NCBI RefSeq assembly: GCF_041902845.1
Contig: NZ_CP159486.1
Location: 744,001 to 808,000 of the forward strand
Length of the DNA stretch: 64,000 nucleotides
Origin: Limibacterium fermenti
Lineage (GTDB): Bacteria; Bacteroidota; Bacteroidia; Bacteroidales; Dysgonomonadaceae
Reading direction: 5' to 3'
The position numbers and the translations under genes are program-made. Below the pieces are notes generated by a model. That model was not told the DNA's origin. It worked only from the letters and a program-made list of their open reading frames with translations, and made no database searches. Shown here in pieces: positions 34,293 through 43,864 of this stretch; within the stretch, counting starts at the first letter, position 1, and each line of letters begins with the position of its first letter.

Positions 34293-36576
34293 TGTGCAAC
34301 GAGCTGCCGTGCAGTTTTGCGACGGTCCTTCATTGGTTATCGCCGGTGCCGGATCCGGCAAAACGCGCGTGCTGACCTATAAGATTGCGTATTTACTGGA
34401 ACAGGGATTACCGCCGTATTATATCCTTGCGCTTACGTTTACCAATAAAGCCTCGCGCGAAATGAAATCGCGTATTGCGGAACTCGTAGGCGAAAAGCGT
34501 GCCCGCAGGTTGTGGATGGGTACTTTTCACTCGATTTTCTCCCGCATCTTACGAAGCGAAGCCGAAGCTATCGGATTCCAATCGAATTTCACCATCTTCG
34601 ATACGTCGGACTCGAACAATCTGATCCGTCTTATTATAAAAGAGTTGAAACTGGACGATAAACTCTATCGTCCGGCGGGTGTACACGGGCAGATATCGCG
34701 CGCCAAGAACAGTTTAATCACCCCCAAGATGTACGCGGCGAATGCCGAAATACTCGATTACGACCGTATGTCGAGGCGACCGAGGATTTTTGAGATTTAC
34801 GAGCGCTATCAAAACCGGCTGCGTGCGGCCAACAGTATGGATTTTGACGACTTATTGGTGTATACGAACATCTTGTTCCGCGATCATCCCGACGTGTTGG
34901 AAAAGTACCGTAACCAGTTCCAATATATTTTGGTGGATGAATATCAGGATACCAATTTTGCCCAGCATCTCATCGTTAAACAACTGGCCGACGCCCACCA
35001 TCGTGTCTGCGTGGTAGGGGATGATGCGCAGAGCATTTACTCTTTCCGGGGTGCCAATATCGACAATATTCTCAAGTTCAAGTCGAACTATCCCGAAACG
35101 CAAATCTTTAAACTCGAGCAGAATTATCGCTCTACGCAAAACATTGTCAACGCGGCCAACAGCCTCATCAAGAAAAATACCGAACAGATTGCCAAGGATG
35201 TCTTTTCCGAAAACGAAGAAGGGGAAAAGATCGAGGTGATACAGGCTTTTTCCGACTTTGAAGAAGGGCTTATCGTGGCCAATAAAATTGCCCGGATGCG
35301 GTTGGAACAACACCCTTCGTACGGTGATTTTGCCATTCTTTACCGCACCAACGCCCAATCGCGTATTTTTGAAGAGGCGCTTCGAAAGAAAAATATCCCG
35401 TATCGTATTTACGGAGGTTTATCGTTTTATCAACGGAAAGAAATTAAAGATATTATCAGTTACTTCCGGCTGATTGTCAATCGGAGTGATGAAGATGCTT
35501 TCCGGCGTATTGTGAATTATCCCGCGCGCGGCATCGGCGATGTGACGGTGGGAAAGATTTCGTCGTCGGCGCAACTCCATGGCGTCAGTTTGTGGAAGGT
35601 GCTCTCCGAACCGCTGGCTTATAATCTGGAGGTCAATAGCGGCACGGCAAAAAAACTGACCGGCTTTTACGAGTTAATGAGCCGCTTTATGGAGCAAAAC
35701 GAACAACTCAATGCGTATGAATTAGCCCAATTGGTGGTGAAGGAATCGGGTATCGCCAAAGAGGCGTACGATGATATGACTCCCGAAGGGATGAGCCGTG
35801 CACAGAATGTGCAGGAATTACTCAGCGCCATCAATGAGTTTGTCGATACGCGTTTGGAAGAAGGGGAAGAGAATTTAAAACTGGTCGATTTCCTATCGGA
35901 AGTGTCGTTATTGACCGATCAGGATACGGATCAGGGATCGGACGACGAGAAGGTGACGCTGATGACGATACATTCGGCCAAGGGACTTGAGTTCGAGCAT
36001 GTTTTTGTGGTCGGTCTCGAAGAGGATTTGTTTCCTTCTTCCATGGCTAAAAATGAAATGAGGGGATTGGAGGAGGAACGCCGTTTGTTTTATGTGGCGG
36101 TTACCCGTGCAAAAAAGACCTGTACGATTACGTGGGCGAAAAGCCGTTTTCGAAACGGACAGACGAATATGTGCCGCCAAAGCCGCTTTTTGACGGATAT
36201 GGACGAACGGTTTTTATCGGTCGACGGAAATCTCGAAGCCGGAAGCGATAGCAGTCCTGTTGCTGGAGGCTTTTGGGAGACGATGCGCCAAGAGCGCGTG
36301 CAAAGCAACGGGGCGTCGTATACCCCGCCTTCACGCAGGGAGTATGCTGATTCGAAGAAACGCTCGTCGGTGCAGTCTTCTTCGTCTATGCCTTTATCGA
36401 AAGAGGCCGTCGGCCTTCGCGAAGGCCAGGTAATCGAACACGAACGTTTCGGGCGGGGTGTGGTAACCGCCATTGAAATGGATGGTAGCAACCGGCGTGC
36501 TTTTGTGGATTTCGAGTCGGCAGGCAGAAAACAACTCCTGCTGAAATTCGCTAAATTTAAAATTGTGGAGGAATAA
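34264..36576 (+). CDS. UvrD/PcrA-type superfamily 1 DNA helicase
   Basis: A 770-residue helicase from ATG 34264 (MEKLLDSLNDVQRAAVQF), which gives the usual Q-motif near the N-terminus; an earlier in-frame start at 34243 adds seven residues. Helicase motifs in order: I GAGSGKTR, Ia LTFTNKASREM, II VDEYQDTN, III VGDDAQSIYSFRGA, IV QNYRSTQNI, V TIHSAKGLEFEHVFVVG and VI FYVAVTRAKK. The C-terminal tail VIEHERFGRGVVTAIEM is the Tudor-like segment found in PcrA that contacts RNA polymerase. It unwinds DNA 3'-5' in repair and replication restart. The gene begins inside the exporter gene, so expression is probably coupled to it. Confidence 0.95.
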   Translation: MEKLLDSLNDVQRAAVQFCDGPSLVIAGAGSGKTRVLTYKIAYLLEQGLPPYYILALTFTNKASREMKSRIAELVGEKRARRLWMGTFHSIFSRILRSEAEAIGFQSNFTIFDTSDSNNLIRLIIKELKLDDKLYRPAGVHGQISRAKNSLITPKMYAANAEILDYDRMSRRPRIFEIYERYQNRLRAANSMDFDDLLVYTNILFRDHPDVLEKYRNQFQYILVDEYQDTNFAQHLIVKQLADAHHRVCVVGDDAQSIYSFRGANIDNILKFKSNYPETQIFKLEQNYRSTQNIVNAANSLIKKNTEQIAKDVFSENEEGEKIEVIQAFSDFEEGLIVANKIARMRLEQHPSYGDFAILYRTNAQSRIFEEALRKKNIPYRIYGGLSFYQRKEIKDIISYFRLIVNRSDEDAFRRIVNYPARGIGDVTVGKISSSAQLHGVSLWKVLSEPLAYNLEVNSGTAKKLTGFYELMSRFMEQNEQLNAYELAQLVVKESGIAKEAYDDMTPEGMSRAQNVQELLSAINEFVDTRLEEGEENLKLVDFLSEVSLLTDQDTDQGSDDEKVTLMTIHSAKGLEFEHVFVVGLEEDLFPSSMAKNEMRGLEEERRLFYVAVTRAKKTCTITWAKSRFRNGQTNMCRQSRFLTDMDERFLSVDGNLEAGSDSSPVAGGFWETMRQERVQSNGASYTPPSRREYADSKKRSSVQSSSSMPLSKEAVGLREGQVIEHERFGRGVVTAIEMDGSNRRAFVDFESAGRKQLLLKFAKFKIVEE

Positions 36577-36577
36577 C

Positions 36578-36626
36578 GAATGGTGAATGGTATTTACCAT
36601 TTACCATTTAACATTCACCATTCACT
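36578..36626. repeat. Short word repeat (attcaccatt type)
   Basis: Imperfect copies of GAATGGTGAATGG and its reverse complement CCATTCACCATT, separated by CATTTACCATTTA, follow the helicase stop. The element belongs to the same class of intergenic word repeats as those at 12521 and 15163, and can fold back on itself as a hairpin. Confidence 0.65.
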
Positions 36627-36942
36627 CTCCCGGTTATTAAACGATGTGAAAGGAGGAAATTCGATTTTCCTATCTCGTGCAAAAATGTTATTTTTGGCAG
36701 CTGAAATAAAATCTTTTGTATAGAAACTGTTTAAATTTCTTGCGAAAGGCTGTAATGAAACGATTCTTCGCCTTCAAAAAGTTTCTTTTTTGCATTCTTC
36801 TTCCTCTTATTCGGCTCAAATAGCCCGCTATTATCGCAAAAACAAGAAAGAACACTGCTAAAAAATAATTCTTTTTGAATCGCGAAATAAATTTAAACAG
36901 ATTCGTAGAATTTAAGAAAATATTTTTAAGACATTCAATAAA
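36627..36942 (+). promoter_or_regulatory. pfp upstream region with a long-range 12-bp inverted repeat
   Basis: A TATTTTTG -7 candidate lies at 36689-36696 without a clear TTG at -33. Transcription from it would give a leader of about 240 bases. CTGTTTAAATTT (36727-36738) and its exact reverse complement AAATTTAAACAG (36889-36900) lie within this leader, 150 bases apart. No small gene was found here. Confidence 0.45.
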
Positions 36943-38595
36943 ATGACAAAAAGCGCTTTACAAATTGCAAGGGCATCGTATGAGCCCAAGATTCCGGAAG
37001 GATTGAGAGGAAATGTGAAAATTGAAGAGGGTGCGTCTACCGAATCGGTTCGCGACCAGGAAGAAATTCGAAAGTTGTTTCCGAATACATACGGCATGCC
37101 GATCGTAAAATTCGTTCACGCAGCCGGAAAACCCGGCGTGGATCAGCCGGTAAATGTAGGGGTGATCCTTTCGGGCGGACAAGCACCCGGAGGACATAAT
37201 GTGATTGCCGGTATTTATGACGGTATCAAACGTCTTCATGCCGATAGCCGCCTTTATGGATTCATTCTGGGTCCTGCCGGCTTGATCAATCATGAGTACA
37301 AAGAACTGACTGGCGATATCATTGACGAATACCGCAATACCGGAGGATTCGATATCATCGGTTCGGGACGGACGAAACTCGAAACGAAAGAACAATTCGA
37401 TAAAGGGTTGGAAATCCTTAAGAAATTGAATATACAAGCGCTCGTCATTATCGGTGGAGACGATTCCAATACCAATGCTTGCGTGTTGGCGGAATATTAT
37501 AAATCCATCGGCGCCGGCGTGCAGGTAATCGGTTGTCCGAAAACAATCGACGGCGACTTGAAAAACGAGCAGATTGAAACGTCGTTCGGATTCGATACCG
37601 CTTGTAAAGTTTATTCCGAACTGATCGGGAATATCCAGCGCGATTGTAATTCCGCTCGTAAATACTGGCACTTTATTAAGGTGATGGGACGCTCGGCGTC
37701 GCACATTGCTTTGGAATGCGCCTTGCAAACACACCCGAATGTGTGTATCGTTTCGGAGGAAGTGGAAGCGAAAAACCTGTCGCTCGACGATGTCGTTGAC
37801 TATATCGCTTCGGTGGTGGCTAAACGCGCCGATGAAGGCTTGAACTTCGGAACGGTGATTATTCCCGAAGGGTTGATCGAGTTTATTCCTGCCATGAAAA
37901 AGCTCATTCAGGAATTGAACGATTTTCTGGCGCACAATGCCGATGAGTTCAATATCATCCGCCGTTCGCAACAGCGTGAATATGTTATCGGCAAATTGTC
38001 CGAGGCAAATTCGAAGATTTATGCCTCGCTTCCCGAACGTGTGGCGCAACAGCTTACGCTCGACCGTGATCCGCACGGAAACGTACAGGTTTCGATGATT
38101 CAAACCGAAGAATTATTGGCTGAGATGGTCGGTAAACGATTGAAAAAATGGGCGCAAGAAGGTAAATACAACGGTAAGTTCGCTACCGTACATCATTTCT
38201 TCGGATATGAAGGTCGTTGCGCAGCTCCTTCTAATTACGATGCAGACTACTGCTATTCGCTTGGTTATACCGCCTCGTTGTTGATTGTCTCCGGCAAGAC
38301 CGGTTATATGTCGTCGGTTCGCAACACCACCGCATCGGCCAGCCAATGGGTTGCCGGAGGGATTCCTATTACGATGATGATGAATATGGAACGTCGTCAT
38401 GGCGAGATGAAGCCGGTTATCCAAAAAGCATTGGTCGACTTGCAGGGGGCTCCTTTCCAATACATTAAAAGTGTTCGTGATAAATGGGCCATCGAAACGG
38501 ATTATGTCTATCCGGGCCCCATTCAATATTTCGGACCGAGCGAAGTATGCGATCAGCCGAGCAAAACATTGCAATTGGAAAAGCAAGGTAAGTAA
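36943..38595 (+). CDS. pfp: PPi-dependent 6-phosphofructokinase (long form)
   Basis: A 550-residue phosphofructokinase of the long PPi-dependent clade. The PPi-specific residues are seen in VIIGGDDSNTNA (ATP enzymes have GGDGS) and in GCPKTIDGDL (Lys before TIDGD). Further motifs are ILSGGQAPGGHNVIAG and MGRSASHIALECALQ. It interconverts fructose-6-phosphate and fructose-1,6-bisphosphate with pyrophosphate and works in both glycolysis and gluconeogenesis, which suits a fermentative organism. It stands alone with its own terminator. A symbol of pfkA would also be used by some annotators. Confidence 0.94.
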   Translation: MTKSALQIARASYEPKIPEGLRGNVKIEEGASTESVRDQEEIRKLFPNTYGMPIVKFVHAAGKPGVDQPVNVGVILSGGQAPGGHNVIAGIYDGIKRLHADSRLYGFILGPAGLINHEYKELTGDIIDEYRNTGGFDIIGSGRTKLETKEQFDKGLEILKKLNIQALVIIGGDDSNTNACVLAEYYKSIGAGVQVIGCPKTIDGDLKNEQIETSFGFDTACKVYSELIGNIQRDCNSARKYWHFIKVMGRSASHIALECALQTHPNVCIVSEEVEAKNLSLDDVVDYIASVVAKRADEGLNFGTVIIPEGLIEFIPAMKKLIQELNDFLAHNADEFNIIRRSQQREYVIGKLSEANSKIYASLPERVAQQLTLDRDPHGNVQVSMIQTEELLAEMVGKRLKKWAQEGKYNGKFATVHHFFGYEGRCAAPSNYDADYCYSLGYTASLLIVSGKTGYMSSVRNTTASASQWVAGGIPITMMMNMERRHGEMKPVIQKALVDLQGAPFQYIKSVRDKWAIETDYVYPGPIQYFGPSEVCDQPSKTLQLEKQGK

Positions 38596-38627
38596 TATCT
38601 TCTATTTATAAAAGAGTGTTCTATTAC

Positions 38628-38663
38628 GCGGGGACGTCGTTTTTTAGCGACGCCCCCGTTTTT
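38628..38663 (+). terminator. Rho-independent terminator after pfp
   Basis: A GC-rich hairpin GGGGACGTCG / CGACGCCCCC (38630-38656, one mismatch, 8-base loop) followed by G and T5. Strong stem. Confidence 0.85.
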
Positions 38664-38696
38664 CATTCTATTGGCAGGGAGAAACAAAAAGCGTTC

Positions 38697-40022
38697 TTAA
38701 TAAGAAAACTCCGTATCGGTTGCCTTTTCTCCGTGCTGCGTAATATCGAGTCCGCGTTTCTCTTGCAGTTCTGTGACGCGCATAGGCAAGATCAGGTTGG
38801 TGAGTTTGTAAAGCAGGTAAGATCCGCCAAAAGTAAATATACTGACGATAACCAACGCTAACAGATGGAAAAGGAATGTGGTTGGGTCGCCGTAGAGCAG
38901 CCCGACGTCTTTGGCAAAAACGCCGGTCAAAAGCATACCGACAATTCCCCCGATACCGTGACAGGGAAAGACATCGAGTGTATCATCTATGCTGCTACGC
39001 GGTTTTAACCTCACGGCGGCATAGCTTGCCAGAGACGCTGCAAAACCGATGAATATACTTTGGCCTACAGTCACAAATCCGGCGGCCGGCGTGATGGCGA
39101 CTAATCCTACTACCGCCCCGACCGCAGCTCCGACGGATGAACGCTTTTTCCCCCGGGCACCATCAGTCAAGACCCACGTAATCATAGCCGTGGCCGATGC
39201 TAAGTTTGTGTTGAGAAATGCAGAAACAGCGATCCCATCGGCGGTTAAAGCCGAACCGGCGTTGAAGCCAAACCATCCGAACCATAACAAGCCCGCTCCC
39301 AAAAGAATATATGGGATATTGGTCGGATTGCTTTCTTCTCCATCGTTGCGCTTGCCTAAGAATAACGCTCCGCTTAATGCCGCAAATCCGGCAGAAATAT
39401 GTACCACCGTGCCGCCGGCAAAGTCCAGTACTCCCCATTGCCGGAGGAAACCTTCAGGATGCCATGTCCAATGCGCTAAAGGAGCATAAATACATAGCGT
39501 AAATAATACGATAAATAACATCAAGGATGAAAACCGGATCCTTTCCGCAATTCCCCCGGTGATGAGAGCCGGCGTAATAATCGCAAATTTCAGTTGAAAT
39601 ACGGCAAATAGTGCAAAAGGAATGGTACCTGCAAAATCAGGGTTGGGAGCAAACCCTACATTCTTAAATAAGATAAAAGTTGCCGGATTTCCAATTATAC
39701 CCCCGATACTCTCTCCAAAAGCAAGACTGAAACCGACTACAATCCAGATTACACTAATAATTCCTAATGTAATAAAACTTTGCAGTAAAGTAGAAACCAA
39801 ATTTTTGTACCTTATCATTCCTCCGTAGAAAAAAGCCAATCCGGGTGTCATTAAAAACACCAATGCCGAGGCTATTAGCATCCAAGACGTATCGGCATGG
39901 CTAATTTCAAGTTTTTCGGATATGAGTGTGTCGTGATTTACCGGCAAAAGAGCCAATACTGCTATTATTGCCAGTACTATAAAAGGTACAATATACCTTC
40001 TTTTCGAATTTTTTTCGTTCAT
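38697..40022 (-). CDS. amt: Ammonium transporter
   Basis: A 441-residue Amt/MEP/Rh protein. Key residues: the Asp of GVLDFAGGTVVHISAG with its twin-histidine partner (VVH), and the second channel His in DVFPCHGIGGIVGMLLTG. FAFGGxx-like FGWFGFNAGSAL and FFYGGMIR are also present. An extra N-terminal hydrophobic segment (residues 10-27) may be a signal sequence. The trimeric channel brings in ammonium. No PII (glnK) gene is adjacent within the window, which is less common. Confidence 0.95.
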   Translation of the reverse strand: MNEKNSKRRYIVPFIVLAIIAVLALLPVNHDTLISEKLEISHADTSWMLIASALVFLMTPGLAFFYGGMIRYKNLVSTLLQSFITLGIISVIWIVVGFSLAFGESIGGIIGNPATFILFKNVGFAPNPDFAGTIPFALFAVFQLKFAIITPALITGGIAERIRFSSLMLFIVLFTLCIYAPLAHWTWHPEGFLRQWGVLDFAGGTVVHISAGFAALSGALFLGKRNDGEESNPTNIPYILLGAGLLWFGWFGFNAGSALTADGIAVSAFLNTNLASATAMITWVLTDGARGKKRSSVGAAVGAVVGLVAITPAAGFVTVGQSIFIGFAASLASYAAVRLKPRSSIDDTLDVFPCHGIGGIVGMLLTGVFAKDVGLLYGDPTTFLFHLLALVIVSIFTFGGSYLLYKLTNLILPMRVTELQEKRGLDITQHGEKATDTEFSY

Positions 40023-40060
40023 AACCTAATATATTAAATAACCAAGAGAATTTTCGAATG

Positions 40061-40091
40061 CAAAAATATACATAGTGATTGAATAATGCAA
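40061..40091 (-). promoter_or_regulatory. Promoter of amt
   Basis: On the minus strand TTG (40091-40089), a 20-base spacer and TATTTTTG (40068-40061) match the Bacteroidetes consensus. The transcription start would be near 40054, about 30 bases before the ATG at 40022. Confidence 0.75.
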
Positions 40092-40285
40092 TATATATAG
40101 ATAAAATGTTCGTTATTCGTGCTATATTTTTATTTGTGTTTATAAATATTGGATTATTGTGCCATATTGGTTGTCTTGTTTATATCCGAAGGCCGTCTTT
40201 TCTCCCGTCAAATAGATACAATTACAACAATCGGCGATAACCGTTAAAATGTATAGAATCGATTAAACATGATGGGAAAAGTATG

Positions 40286-40293
40286 TATATTTG
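40286..40293 (+). promoter_or_regulatory. Candidate -7 element of the sirtuin gene
   Basis: TATATTTG matches TAnnTTTG 19 bases before the ATG at 40313. The -33 position has TTA rather than TTG. A start of transcription near 40300 would give a very short leader. Confidence 0.5.
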
Positions 40294-40312
40294 ATCGTAA
40301 AAAACATCGGAT

Positions 40313-41020
40313 ATGGAAGAAAAGAAAAAGAAACTGGTTGTCTTATCGGGTGCCGGTATGAGTGCCGAGAGCGGAATCGCCACGTTTCGCGATTCGGGTG
40401 GTTTATGGGAGAATTATCCGGTAGAACAGGTGGCTACCCCTGAAGGATTCAGAGAAAATCCGCAACGTGTACTCGATTTTTATAATATGCGCCGCCGTGA
40501 ACTGCTCAAAGCCCAGCCAAACGAAGGGCACATCGCTTTGGCGCAGTTGGAGGAGCATTTTGACGTACGCATTATTACTCAAAACATCGATAACCTGCAC
40601 GAGCAAGCCGGTAGCACGCAGGTGTTGCATCTTCACGGCGAACTGATGAAGGCGCGTTCTTCGGGCGACGAGTCGCTGGTATACGAACTCTCTCCCGATC
40701 ATTGCGATATCAAACTGGGCGATTTGTGCGAGAAAGGATACCAGTTGCGACCGCATATCGTATGGTTCGGCGAAATGGTGCCCATGATTTCCGAGGCGGC
40801 TCAATGGGTCGGACAGGCCGATTATTTTGTTATCATCGGCACATCAATGAATGTTTATCCGGCGGCGGGGCTACAGGGGTATGTGCATTCGGGCGTACCT
40901 ATTTATTTGATCGATCCCAAAGAGGTGCACACCGGTCGCAGTGATGTTGTTTTTATCCGTAAAGGCGCATCCGAAGGCGTTCGCGAGCTCAGGCGCCGTC
41001 TTTATATTCATAATCCATAA
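40313..41020 (+). CDS. NAD-dependent protein deacylase, class III sirtuin-like
   Basis: A 235-residue SIR2 protein. NAD-binding motifs GAGMSAESGIATFRDSGGLW and TQNIDNLHEQAG, the catalytic His in LHLHGEL and the C-terminal VIIGTSMNVYPAAGL are present. The YxxR motif (YNMRRREL), which in SIRT5 and E. coli CobB recognises succinyl groups, is intact. The zinc tetrad is not: between HGEL and RPHIVWFGEMVP only two cysteines appear (DHCDI, DLCEK), spaced about 11 apart with none preceding. Bacteroidetes sirtuins without the four-Cys site are known in outline, so it may still be active. It has its own promoter and precedes mutS. Confidence 0.92.
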   Translation: MEEKKKKLVVLSGAGMSAESGIATFRDSGGLWENYPVEQVATPEGFRENPQRVLDFYNMRRRELLKAQPNEGHIALAQLEEHFDVRIITQNIDNLHEQAGSTQVLHLHGELMKARSSGDESLVYELSPDHCDIKLGDLCEKGYQLRPHIVWFGEMVPMISEAAQWVGQADYFVIIGTSMNVYPAAGLQGYVHSGVPIYLIDPKEVHTGRSDVVFIRKGASEGVRELRRRLYIHNP

Positions 41021-41044
41021 CTCATCACTCATCATTTTTTTTCT

Positions 41045-41052
41045 TATCTTTG
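41045..41052 (+). promoter_or_regulatory. Candidate -7 element for mutS
   Basis: TATCTTTG matches TAnnTTTG, 43 bases before the GTG start at 41096. No TTG is seen at the -33 position. Confidence 0.4.
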
Positions 41053-41095
41053 CTAGTTCTATAAAAAATAACAACCCCGTAAAATCAAACTGTTT

Positions 41096-43711
41096 GTGAG
41101 TAAAAAGATTGTAGAAACCCCGATGATGAAGCAATATTTCGAGATTAAAGAAAAACATCCCGATGCTATTTTATTGTTTCGCGTGGGCGACTTTTACGAA
41201 ACATTTTCGGACGATGCCATCGTTGCTTCGGAAATTTTAGGTATTACCTTAACGAAAAGGGCAAACGGTTCGGCGCAGTTTGTCGAATTGGCCGGCTTTC
41301 CCCATCATGCTCTCGATACGTATCTTCCCAAACTGGTGCGAGCCGGTAAGCGCGTGGCGATCTGTGATCAGCTCGAAGATCCTAAACTGACCAAAAACCT
41401 GGTTAAACGGGGGATTACCGAATTGGTAACGCCGGGTGTTTCGATTAATGACAACATTCTGAATCATAAAGAAAACAACTTCCTCTGTGCGGTCTATTCT
41501 TCCAACTCGACCCTGTTCGGTATCTCGCTGCTGGATGTGTCTACCGGCGAATTTCTAACGTCGGAAGGAAAAAAGGACGATATCGATAAACTGTTGGCTA
41601 ACTTCGATCCGAAGGAGATTCTTGTGGAGCGTGGAAAGAAGAAGAAATTCGAGGAAACTTTCGGGCCGAACTATTTGCTTTTCGAATTAGATGATTGGAT
41701 CTTTACCGAAGACGCCGCCCGGGACCGTCTTTTGACGCATTTTCAAACCCGAAACCTCAAAGGCTTCGGTGTTGATAATCTCCGGCTGGGCATTATTGCT
41801 TCCGGTGCGATAATGCATTATCTCGATCTTACACAACACACTCACATAAGCCATATTCTTTCGCTAAAAAGGATCGAAGAGGATCGGTTTGTTCGTCTTG
41901 ACAAATTTACCGTCCGTAGTTTGGAGCTTATTTCCCCCATGAACGAGGGAGGAAAAAGTCTTCTGGATATACTCGATAAAACGATTACACCGATGGGCTC
42001 ACGGCTGTTGCGTCGTTGGATCGTTTTTCCTCTCAAAGAGATACAGGCAATTGAAGAGCGGCTGAATGTGGTGGAGAATTTTTTTCGCGAACCGCAACTA
42101 AAAGACCTTCTTCATCGACTGCTTTCAATGATAGGCGATTTGGAACGGATTATTTCCAAAGCAGCCGTGGGACGCATTAGTCCACGCGAAGTGATTCAAC
42201 TGAAAGTGGCGTTGACGGCTATCGAGCCGATACGCGATACCTTTCTGGCTTCGGAGAATCCCGGTCTACAGGCGATGGGGAAAAAACTCGACCCATGCCC
42301 GGTGATACGCGATCGCATTGAGCGTGAAATCATGCCGGACCCTCCCATGCTCGTGAATAAAGGGAGGATCATAAAGAAAGGAGTAAACGAAGAACTCGAC
42401 CAGTTGCGCGATATCGCATATTCGGGAAAAGATTATCTGCTGAAGTTACAGCAGCGGGAGAGCGAAAAAACCGGTATCCCGTCGTTGAAAGTCGGCTTTA
42501 ACAATGTCTTCGGGTATTACATCGAGGTGCGTCATGCACATAAGGACAAAGTGCCTGAAAATTGGATCCGTAAGCAGACATTGGTCAACGCCGAACGCTA
42601 TATTACCGAAGAACTGAAAATATACGAAGAGAAGATTCTGGGCGCCGAAGAGAAAATCCTGACGTTGGAAGGACAATTATATGCAACACTCGTGGAGAGT
42701 CTGATAGAGTATATACCTCCCATACAAATGAATGCAGCCATTATTGCGCAGGTCGACTGCCTTTTGTCGTTCGCTGAAGTTTCCCGTCAGAACCACTACA
42801 TACGTCCCGAAGTAAATGATTCGGATGTCCTCGATATCCGCAACGGGCGGCATCCGGTAATTGAACAACAATTGCCGCCCGATGAACCGTTTATTGCCAA
42901 TGATGTGTATCTGGATTCGAATTCTCAACAGATTATTATTATTACCGGGCCTAATATGGCCGGTAAATCGGCTTTATTACGACAAACGGCTCTTATCACT
43001 ATTCTGGCGCAGATCGGCTGTTTTATTCCTGCCGATTCGGCTAAAATAGGGTTGGTGGATAAGATCTTTACCCGTGTGGGCGCTTCCGATAATATCTCGT
43101 TGGGTGAATCGACTTTTATGGTCGAAATGAATGAAGCTGCCAACATCTTAAATAATATTTCGTCGAAGAGCCTGATTCTTTTCGATGAATTAGGCCGGGG
43201 TACCAGTACCTACGACGGTATTTCCCTCGCGTGGGCCATTGTAGAGTATATTCATGAACACCCTAAAGTACATGCAAAGACTCTTTTTGCCACCCATTAT
43301 CATGAACTGAACGAAATGGAAAAATCGTTCAAACGAATCAAGAACTATAACGTGGCGATAAAAGAAGTCGACAATAAAGTGATCTTCTTACGCAAACTGG
43401 TTCCGGGAGGGAGTGAGCATAGTTTCGGTATCCACGTGGCGCGCATGGCCGGCATGCCTCAAAGCATCACCAAACGTGCCGATGCCATCTTGAGCGAAAT
43501 GGAGCAGCATAACCGGAAAGAGGGTATTTCGAAACCGATCAATGATTTTATTGAAAAACGCGAGGGGTATCAACTCAGTTTCTTTCAGCTCGACGATCCG
43601 GTATTGAGTCGCGTTCGCGATGAGATTATTCATCTCGATGTCAATAATCTTACGCCTATCGAAGCATTGAACAAATTAAATGAAATCAAGAAGATCGTAA
43701 CGGGTAAATAG
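41096..43711 (+). CDS. mutS: DNA mismatch repair protein MutS
   Basis: An 871-residue MutS from a GTG start at 41096 (MSKKIVETPMMKQYFEIKEKHP). The mismatch-reading Phe-X-Glu is in RVGDFYETFSDDA. The clamp and lever domains follow, then the ATPase: Walker A TGPNMAGKSALLRQ, Walker B LILFDELGRGTSTYDG and the switch FATHYHEL. It binds mismatches as a dimer and recruits MutL. Length is normal. A GTG start is uncommon in this window and was chosen because it places the conserved N-terminus correctly; the next ATG (41121) would remove eight residues. Confidence 0.96.
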   Translation: MSKKIVETPMMKQYFEIKEKHPDAILLFRVGDFYETFSDDAIVASEILGITLTKRANGSAQFVELAGFPHHALDTYLPKLVRAGKRVAICDQLEDPKLTKNLVKRGITELVTPGVSINDNILNHKENNFLCAVYSSNSTLFGISLLDVSTGEFLTSEGKKDDIDKLLANFDPKEILVERGKKKKFEETFGPNYLLFELDDWIFTEDAARDRLLTHFQTRNLKGFGVDNLRLGIIASGAIMHYLDLTQHTHISHILSLKRIEEDRFVRLDKFTVRSLELISPMNEGGKSLLDILDKTITPMGSRLLRRWIVFPLKEIQAIEERLNVVENFFREPQLKDLLHRLLSMIGDLERIISKAAVGRISPREVIQLKVALTAIEPIRDTFLASENPGLQAMGKKLDPCPVIRDRIEREIMPDPPMLVNKGRIIKKGVNEELDQLRDIAYSGKDYLLKLQQRESEKTGIPSLKVGFNNVFGYYIEVRHAHKDKVPENWIRKQTLVNAERYITEELKIYEEKILGAEEKILTLEGQLYATLVESLIEYIPPIQMNAAIIAQVDCLLSFAEVSRQNHYIRPEVNDSDVLDIRNGRHPVIEQQLPPDEPFIANDVYLDSNSQQIIIITGPNMAGKSALLRQTALITILAQIGCFIPADSAKIGLVDKIFTRVGASDNISLGESTFMVEMNEAANILNNISSKSLILFDELGRGTSTYDGISLAWAIVEYIHEHPKVHAKTLFATHYHELNEMEKSFKRIKNYNVAIKEVDNKVIFLRKLVPGGSEHSFGIHVARMAGMPQSITKRADAILSEMEQHNRKEGISKPINDFIEKREGYQLSFFQLDDPVLSRVRDEIIHLDVNNLTPIEALNKLNEIKKIVTGK

Positions 43712-43864
43712 AAATCACGGAATGAATCCGTTAAATGTTTAACAGAGCTCTCGATAAACAAATAAACGGCTTTTTTGTTATAGCACATATAATACAATAG
43801 CAATCGTCAAGAACCAAATTATCTCCTCTATAAGAGATTAAATTATTAATTAAAAACATTGATT

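Noticed and set aside
43712..43864. Possible terminator after mutS (ACGGA...TCCGT hairpin)
   Set aside because: Five-pair stem with no T-run; too weak to call.
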